The notes below the pieces were generated by a model. That model was not told where the DNA came from. It did not search any database and saw only the letters and a program-made list of their open reading frames with translations. From the NCBI RefSeq assembly GCF_025766255.1, contig NW_026516783.1, forward strand, positions 62,001 to 126,000: a stretch of 64,000 bases of DNA. The letters run 5' to 3'. Source of the DNA: Zychaea mexicana. Its lineage: Eukaryota > Mucoromycota > Mucoromycetes > Mucorales > Lichtheimiaceae. How positions within the stretch are numbered: position 1 is the first letter of the stretch; each line of letters opens with the position of its first letter. The position numbers and the translations under genes are program-made. This document shows, one piece after another, positions 57,071 to 64,000 of the stretch.

Positions 57071-57554
57071 TTACTTCTTCTCTTTGCACGTGCTCTTGGG
57101 CGACGGCGACGGCGACAACATCCACAACTTTAGCCTTCGACATTCCTTTCAATGCTTGAGCAGCACCAAGCTCTTCGCCATTGACGGCAGGGTAATTACC
57201 CGGAGAGGAATGGAGACGGGGATGAGTGGAAGCGGCATGAGACGGTGGTGATGGTGGCAAACGCAGATAAAACTGCTTTGCGGGCGGAGACGGGAGGACA
57301 AAACGGACGATTGTCAAGGCGACAAACGCAACCAGGGCAACTAGCAACTTGATCGTTGCAGCAACAAAGGGACGCGCCGGCCGACAGAAAGGAACGCAGA
57401 CAATGCAAACCAAAATGGCGACGATGGCAATACCAACGGTTTTCCAGGGATAATACTCCCAAAGGAGCGGTAACGTGGGGGCTTCATAGAAGCAGGGCTC
57501 AAACACACGGCGGTGGAGGTGGTCAATGTAAATGCGATCGTAGTTGTACTTCAT
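56820..57554 (-). CDS. cassette C gene: membrane protein with AAKDG repeats
   Basis: Frame of 244 residues from ATG 57554 (MKYNYDRIYIDHLHRR). Two hydrophobic segments follow (TVGIAIVAILVCIVCVPF and LLVALVAFVALTIVRFVL), separated by a basic loop. Next come a Pro/His-rich part, the shared motif GEELGAA, the stretch SKAKVVDVVAVAVAQEH, and then AAKDG-x-AQKYDV repeats. Inside the repeats a 38-nt monomer shifts the frame (RAKVRRLKPRRM) and a 40-nt one restores it. A second 40-nt monomer then shifts it to a TGA at 56,820. A later 41-nt monomer would restore it for the His-rich frame beyond. So the product ends here unless a longer form arises by splicing or slippage. Function unknown. Confidence 0.65.
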   Translation of the reverse strand: MKYNYDRIYIDHLHRRVFEPCFYEAPTLPLLWEYYPWKTVGIAIVAILVCIVCVPFCRPARPFVAATIKLLVALVAFVALTIVRFVLPSPPAKQFYLRLPPSPPSHAASTHPRLHSSPGNYPAVNGEELGAAQALKGMSKAKVVDVVAVAVAQEHVQREEVKAAKDGAAQKYDVEQAAKDGDSAQKYDVVEAAKEFRAKVRRLKPRRMSAQKYDVIEAAKDDVSAQKYDVPEAAKDGAAQSTTF

Positions 57555-57643
57555 GTTGAACTTGAAACAATAACGCTGGTGAAGAAGAAAAAGCGAAAGT
57601 TTGCTCTCTTCTTAATAACAATAGATAATTGAATATCCGCTAG

Positions 57644-57657
57644 ACGCGTGACGTAAC
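57644..57657 (-). promoter_or_regulatory. ACGCGTGACGTAAC box upstream of cassette C gene
   Basis: Identical to the box at 48,922-48,935 and placed 90 bp before the start codon. A degraded form (GTCGTGACAAC) is at the matching place in copy A near 11,396. Confidence 0.6.
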
Positions 57658-57801
57658 AATTTTTTTCTCAGCTATGCTCGCTTTGGATGAAGCGAAGCTA
57701 TAATAAATAGAGAAATAAAGGGGTTGGAGGGCTAGAGAAGTACAAGTACTATGGAAACGGTCGTCGTCGCCGTCGTTATGGCGCTGCATGATTTCTTCTT
57801 A

Positions 57802-60800
57802 ATGCGTGGAATGTTTCACATACGGGTCTCCGCTTAGATCTTCCAGGCACCGTGTCAAGGTTTCTTGGCCAGTGCGTCAGCGAGAAGGGAACTTGGTGAT
57901 TACATAATACGATGGTAACAGTAACTTTACAATAGAAACACCGCAAATGTTGTTAGCCACAAGTCAGGGTAGTTAAGATATGCACAGGCATCTGTTAGCA
58001 GCAACGATCGAATTATTACCACTGGACTTTTGAGATCTTGTGAGAATCGTCCGCTTCCACTTTTGAGTTATTCAAATTATCTTATAGGCCTGACGTATTT
58101 ATATAAAACGTTCGAAGTCTATAAGGTATGCCAGTAGTTTTCACTGTTTTTAAAAAGAAATGCTTCCTTTGGTTCACGAATGTAGAGGAAACAAGGAGCT
58201 GAAGGCGAAGAGGAAAGGGTGGGCATATTGGAACGTATAATGTAACGGCTACATATGTAATACTTGCTATCTAGATGTCTTGTCGTGAGATTGTATAAGA
58301 GTCATGCAACGAATTCCTTTCCTCCCGATCGAAATTAGCACATGGTAGAGACAAAGCGCAGTAAATTGGTAGTCAGAAGCTTCTTATACCATGATATGTC
58401 GATATATAATCCGGGAAGTCCTGTCGCTAAGGCATCCTACTTAATAGACTGATACTACTGTCATTTTGATCCGGAAATTCAACGGCGGAATTCTATATGA
58501 AGAATAACGCTGTGGAAGAGAGCTATTAAGTATGGATCAGTGCCTATATGTGAAATAATAACACAAACGCTGGAAGACATGCGTGACGACATTTTGGAAA
58601 TGTGTAGATGATGCATGTACGTTTAAGCTACGCAGCTTTGGTGTGAGTGTTGCAAAATAACTGAGATTTCTTAGCGTGCTTCAACATTTATTCATCCAAA
58701 GTACACCACAGGCTGCTACTCCGTGCCCTTCAGAGCGTTGTGCATATATTTTTAGTAATCTACCAGCCTAAAGTCATCTTTTGGTGCAGTCCTCAAGACA
58801 CTTTCATGATTAGACGTAGTATGCTGTCCACGTAATATGTACAGCAGCACGTTCATCATGCTGCTACAGTAGCCATTGCAAGAAGTCTGTATTCTATTAT
58901 ACGGTACTCTTGCGATGTAATTATATACTCCCATTCTCATTTTCTGAGCAAGTGGTAGATATGGTAGGAATCATTCTCTTGCTTTGTTACATAGAAAGCA
59001 TGGTAGTATTGATTGCGTGAGAAACATATTGATCATCATCGTTCTGAGATATGTCGTTTCACTGGATTCTTAGGGGAAAATCATAACCATACAAATCGCC
59101 CTCTTACAGTGATATCATAGCTCCATTTCTAATGTCACCTCTTATGAAGGCTACTCTGACTACTACTTCACATCCAAACATCTTTGTACAAAGTGTAGTT
59201 TTATGGCTCATTATGTATAACGATGTAGCCCAGGATAACTGCTTTGCAATTTATGATGTCAAAGTATTGTGAGATATACAGAAGAAGAGTTGCGTTGCAG
59301 GTACCTTACTTGAAAATATAGCCACACTTTAGCTCCTAATCCTTTCGCTTTCATTTAACATCAGTATTGACATACTACATACATGGTGAGCCTTTGGCAG
59401 TCGTTCTTCGGAAACTCACATATGGTTACAAACACTGATTTTCTTTTCGTTGAAAAAAACATCATTTATGTTTGTACCGAATTTAGAGCTTTATTTGTAA
59501 TTATATATATATATATATATATGCATTTCTAATCTAGGTGATGTTTTGACTTGAGTACTTATAAAAAGAGTCGTGTAGTCCTGCAGCTGTTAGTAAGTTC
59601 ACGTCCTAAGTAATGATAGCCCCCTGTTCTTTTTTGTTTTTTTTTTGCTTGTTTTTTTAAGATCTATACAAAAGTACTAGTACAGGCACTTCGCTGCTTG
59701 GTTCTGCCTTTCTGTCTTGATGTGTTGTCGATTTTTCAGTACCCATATTGCCGTCAGTTTGTCTGTTGTTTTTTTTTGAGCCACGAACCGTATTTTCGCA
59801 TTTCCTAGTTGATCATCTTGACTTCGCTCTTTTGCATAGACGGCGTTGTCCTGAGTTGCGACTTGAAAGTTGATCTCCTATGCTTCGAATCTATGTCTTG
59901 CACTGATGATTGTTGAGGTTATTTTGGCGATGGAAATAGTCTTAGACCTAAACAGATGAACGTCAAAGAGCTTTTTATGTTAGATAGTGACGATTAGATG
60001 AAATTTGAGCACCTGTTGCTGTTTTCTGTTTGTACGTACTGTCAATATTACCAATCCCTTCGCTCGTCCTGTGCAGTTTAACTTGATGGCGTGTTTGTGT
60101 TTGCCATGGCTTGACGTTGTTTTTGTGTATGATGTGGATAATAGAATTGGCTGTTCTGCGTGTTGATTTCTCTTTGTTTTGTTGATGGTTCCTGAATATG
60201 CTTGTATAACATATCTATCAAGACTTGTTTTAACGCTGCTGTTGTGCGTGTGATATGAATAAGCCCATTCGATGATACGACTGATGTCCTCTTTTGTGTG
60301 CCTTCTTGGCCTCGTGCTCCATCAAACGTCAGTGACGCCTTTTCGTTTCTCGACATTGGCTTTTGCTTCTTCCATTGCCTTGAGCTTCGCGTTTTGTGTC
60401 ACGGACTTGGTTTTGCTGATTACTGTATATTTTTCTAAACTAATACTAACACTACTTTTTTTTTTTCGATTTCTTGCTTTTTTTGGGGGGCCATCATTAC
60501 ATAGAAAATAACTTACTAGCAATCTGTCAGACAAAGAATAGGTGTAAATTTTGGCGGATCTTGATTTGTGGAAAGAGGCCTTCACTAATAAAGAAGATAG
60601 AGTAAAATCACAGTGAGCACAAGTGTTCACAAAAGTAATGAGCATAAAGTGCGTTGATTTTCCTTACCACGATACTACTATACGTGCTTGTTCTCCTTTT
60701 TGATTTGCACTATCATTCACGACTGGAATAGAGACTGCCACCATCTCTCTCTAGTGATGTTTCTTGTTGCTGCCAACGCATGACAAGGAAAGGATGATAA

Positions 60801-62319
60801 CAAGTGTCCTTCCTTGTCTGCATCGTGCCCGACTAGATGGTCGCTGTTTTCACTATTAGATTTATTTGAGCTTGATAAGTATGTATTCCCAGTGGTACTA
60901 ATTGCATCATATTTCTATTTCAGCCTCACATCATCGACATTCAGATTACCTGTTAGTTCTCCTACTAATGATTGTATTGCTGCCGTAAACCAATGAGTGT
61001 GCTTGGAAGTCCATAGTGTGTAGATCTTGAGCACATGTCTTGTCTTGTTCTTCTGTGCGTCAAGAACTTTGATTGTTTCCCTCGTCGTGTAGTGTTTTCG
61101 GATGCGCTTTAAAGCCACTGCTTGCTTGTTGTTGTATATATGACAGTTGTATATGTATGACGTGCCAGCTTCGTTCCGCCATCGAAGGTATCATAGTGCC
61201 GTCGTGTCGTTCGATCAATCACTTGCTGATACTGTCCTTAGAGACAATGTCTTGATTGATGCCCTTGGGCATTTTTTTTTTGTTTTTGCTGCCACTGCCT
61301 GCTGCTTGTTCATTTGCCACCGCGTGACATAGACCACCATAGCAGAAGCGAAACTGGCTTGTTCAAAAAGCTCTGAGCATTGTTGTCCGTGATATACCTG
61401 CTGCACATGCCGATGCTTTTTATGAATCTTCATCGCCGACTTTTTGTGCCACCTTTGCCGCCTTGTCTACTAAGAGAAGATGTATATAAGTATCATTCCC
61501 TGAAGTATTGGCCTGATCAAATAGTCACGTACTGTACACTTACTATTATTTTGTATGACATCCACTAAACGGTCGTGTGAAATGTTGTCAGTTTCACCCA
61601 AATCTTGCTGATGGTTTTGCCTTTTGCTGTCATTGCTTTGGTGCGATTCATGTCGCTCGCGTTTGTTGTCAATTCTGCCTTTTTATAGCTCGCAACTATT
61701 GATGAAAGCTTTGGTTTTGTTGTCATTTCGAATGTGTCGTCAACTTTGTTTTTGTGTCTTTTTAGTTAGTTGTCCTTGCTTTTGTTGTCAATTACGGCTC
61801 CCTGTAGGTTTGTCACCATTTGCGCCCTTGCTGCCGCTTGATTTGTGCTGTCACACAGTGTAAGATCGATTGACCCTGTGTTGCCGCCTAAATTGTTGAT
61901 GCCATGAGTATTCCCGCCGTATATGCGGTGTAATAACTCTGGTTCGCCAAGATAACGTCATATCATATCGTGCATTGCCTAGCTCTCGTAATTCCTTGGC
62001 GCTTTTGCTTCTTGTGTGTGATTGCCGCCACATCGGTAGCCACAGGTTATCTGCCAACAATCAGTATTGTTCTTGGTTTGATTGATGGTTGTTGCTCTCT
62101 GTTGTTTTCGTTGTCATAAGCAGGGATAAATAAAAGTTGCCATCGTTGACCAGCTTGACAAGCTATCATTCGTGCTGTTGCCGACTTCCAAGTTCATGTC
62201 CTATGCTTCCAATAGCCACCATATCAAAAGATGTCGCCTCGAATGGCATTGTTTTGTTGCCACCTTATTGATTTCCGACGGACCGAAATAATTGCCATAT
62301 TCCATTGTTGCCGATTTTT
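57802..62319. other. right flank of unit C, no confident gene
   Basis: Near-identical to 49,067-53,603. Differences include the shorter AT run, loss of a short CTGCTCT stretch near 60,460 and small indels. Those indels change the mild protein-like frames (for example 60,322-60,645 joins two frames that are separate in B), which suggests these frames are not under coding constraint. No confident gene. Confidence 0.5.
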
Positions 62320-62660
62320 TTGACCAGCTCAGAATTCCTTCCATGCCGATGTCCACAGGTCAACGACTGCTGTCCGATTCGCGCAAAAGACACGTGTCGA
62401 GTTTTTGTCTCGGTCGTTTTGTCCACCCACAATAGTTGATGTCAGAGTTTGTACACGATGACTTGCAGTTAATTCGCCCATGCAAGTTTTGAATGTATGT
62501 ACCGCCTTTTGATGAGGATCTTGAGTGCAGATACCAGTATCCGTTTGGAGAGTACTTGTCGCCATAGCATCACCAGTAGATAGTAAATCTGCTCCTTTCC
62601 TAATATGTCGATTCGTCGTTTCATTGGATGTTGCTTGTCCTTGGACGCACACTTGTTCGA

Positions 62661-62692
<32 letters not shown>

Positions 62693-64000
62693 CTGTTGTT
62701 GTAATGATCAGGAACGTCAGATCAGAAAAAAAACCGTCAAAGAAATTTCGCATAAGGTGTATATGATCATGTGCTGCCAATAGACTGATCAAGCCAAAGA
62801 CGGGATTCTGCCAATCCTCGATTCGAAACCAAGCCCAGGAAATCTGTTGCCACCAGTATCGGCATAACCACCATGACTGCTCGTCAGATTCATCCACCAA
62901 TACCACAAGAGACGGCATGGTCAAGCCAAAGACGGGATTCTGCCAATCCTCGAATCGACACCAAGTAAGAGAGGTTGTTTGTACTCGGCTAGCCTCGAAA
63001 TCTGACGCCACCTGTAGCAGCATAGTCATCATGACTTTCCGTCAGATTCATCCATCAAAACCACGTGAAATGGCATGATCAAGCCAAAGACGGGATTCTG
63101 TCAGTCCTCGATTCGAAACCAAACCCTGGAACTCTGACGCCACCTGTAGCAGCACAATCATCATGATTCATCCACCAACACCACACAAGACGATGTGATC
63201 AAGCCAAAGACGGGATTCTCCCAACACCCCGAATTTTTTACTCGGCTAGCCTGGAAAGCTGACACTTTCCATCGCGGCGTACTACACACACCGCTGGCCA
63301 AACACCCCAGCCCGGACACCCCAGCTTCAGAAATCCCCGAGGCAAAGGTGAAGGAAGGAGTTGGACTTACATGACGTGACACTGACTACAACCGGTGGGG
63401 GATCCAGGATATGGAAAGGGCGAGGATAACTCCGGTTGAGCGGGTGGCGGGGATTGGAGGAACAACATTGCTCTGGTACAGGTAGGACTTCTGCAGGAAC
63501 ACCATCCACATGAGCTGGAACTGACAGGAATGACAACCCCGGGAAAGGAATAAATTCCTAAGTTTCTAGGAGCCTTCTTCAAACCACATCCGAGGTGAAT
63601 GCAGTATGAAGAAGGTAACAAGGAAAGGAAAAAGTTATATCAGTTAGTAAGCCTCTTCTTATAAAGATGGTTGTAGGTATTAAAGAAAGCATAGTACGTA
63701 CCGTAATTATACAAGCTCGATTGGGTTGTCATTTGCTGTCAAGAATCGCCGCTGTACATGTGACTCGATGGTATATTCCCGCTGCCTACACAACCAGAGC
63801 GTTGTTCCCCTCCCCACCACCGGCTCCACCATCATCGCTATCCCCATGTGCCCCTCCATATCCCTTCAACCCCCGGTGGCTGCAGCAGTGCCGCCGCCAC
63901 TGCCAACTCAATCCTGCCTTTACCTCAAAGAAACATCCACTGAGATGACCGGACCGCTCCCCAACGCCTGACGAAGGCGGAAACCGCCAGACAACACCGA
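62320..64000. repeat. large tandem repeat, unit D (left flank, cut by window end)
   Basis: The third near-identical left flank. It includes the EDWQNPVFGL repeats and the constant stretch, and ends at 'gacaacaccga', the point where units B and C start to differ. The next cassette would therefore begin immediately beyond the window. Confidence 0.9.

Larger units (their letters stand above)
53604..62319. repeat. large tandem repeat, unit C (8.72 kb)
   Basis: Second complete unit. Left flank 53,604-55,275 equals that of B and D, and right flank 57,802-62,319 equals that of B. The central cassette (about 55,275-57,801) is 2.5 kb against 1.6 kb in B and largely different. The AT run is shorter here (59,503-59,522) than in B. 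A 6-bp indel (near 58,867) and scattered substitutions distinguish the copies. Confidence 0.9.

Noticed and set aside
56106..57251. Plus-strand frame of 381 residues across cassette C
   Set aside because: It runs antisense to the His-rich and AAKDG frames and consists of repeat translations (VVLLRGTILRGF). It lacks conserved start or motif.
1..64000. CRISPR arrays, tRNA or rRNA genes, bacterial operons
   Set aside because: The repeats have no regular unique spacers, I saw no convincing tRNA box pairs or rRNA stretches, and gene structure is eukaryotic throughout.

Overview
The window looks like nuclear DNA of a filamentous, early-diverging fungus, most likely Mucoromycota (a Mucorales-type genome). 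The reasons are short GT-AG introns of roughly 55-135 nt with TACTAAC-like branch sites, intron-dense housekeeping genes, a fungal Cdc24, a fungal GH3 beta-glucosidase and a HET-domain protein. The phylum is inferred from gene style; I could not run a search.

Layout. (1) From 1 to 11,800 lies a decayed copy (A) of a large repeat. It is split by an inserted tandem array (about 1,575-10,424) of three near-identical ~2.68-kb units plus a 3' remnant. Each full unit carries a six-exon gene for a protein with two C2H2 zinc fingers. (2) From 12,868 to 44,360 lies an ordinary gene-bearing block: a small membrane protein (-), a xylitol/sorbitol-type dehydrogenase (+), Cdc24 (-), a probable mitochondrial membrane protein (-), an atypical hexokinase (+), ribosomal protein uL24/RPL26 (-), a HET-domain protein (+), PARN deadenylase (+), a GH3 beta-glucosidase (-) and a mitochondrial carrier (-). 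A 187-bp TA-flanked MITE lies at 26,784. (3) From 45,822 to the window end lies a tandem array of a 7.8-8.7-kb unit: B 45,822-53,603, C 53,604-62,319, and D from 62,320, cut by the window edge. The flanks of these units are nearly identical, but the centre of each unit (47.5-49.07 kb in B, 55.3-57.8 kb in C) holds a different minus-strand gene for a membrane protein. Each centre also holds a GC-rich minisatellite of ~38-45-nt monomers. Copy A at 10.9-11.35 kb is a decayed relative of the C cassette.

The most unusual material is in the accessory ends. The zinc-finger genes differ from each other almost only in their fingers, and there almost only by amino-acid replacements. The 8.7-kb units look like constant flanks around exchangeable gene cassettes. 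The cassettes share an upstream 14-bp element (ACGCGTGACGTAAC) at the same distance from the start codon, and an intron at the cassette/flank border. Because the zinc-finger array sits inside a copy of this repeat, the two may be evolutionarily linked; that is inference.

In the core block the main oddity is a 2-nt exon that is needed to keep the dehydrogenase in frame. Others are a GC-AG intron in PARN, a probable stop-codon-only last exon in RPL26, a hexokinase lacking several hallmark motifs, and PARN and the glucosidase converging with only 11 bp between their stop codons.
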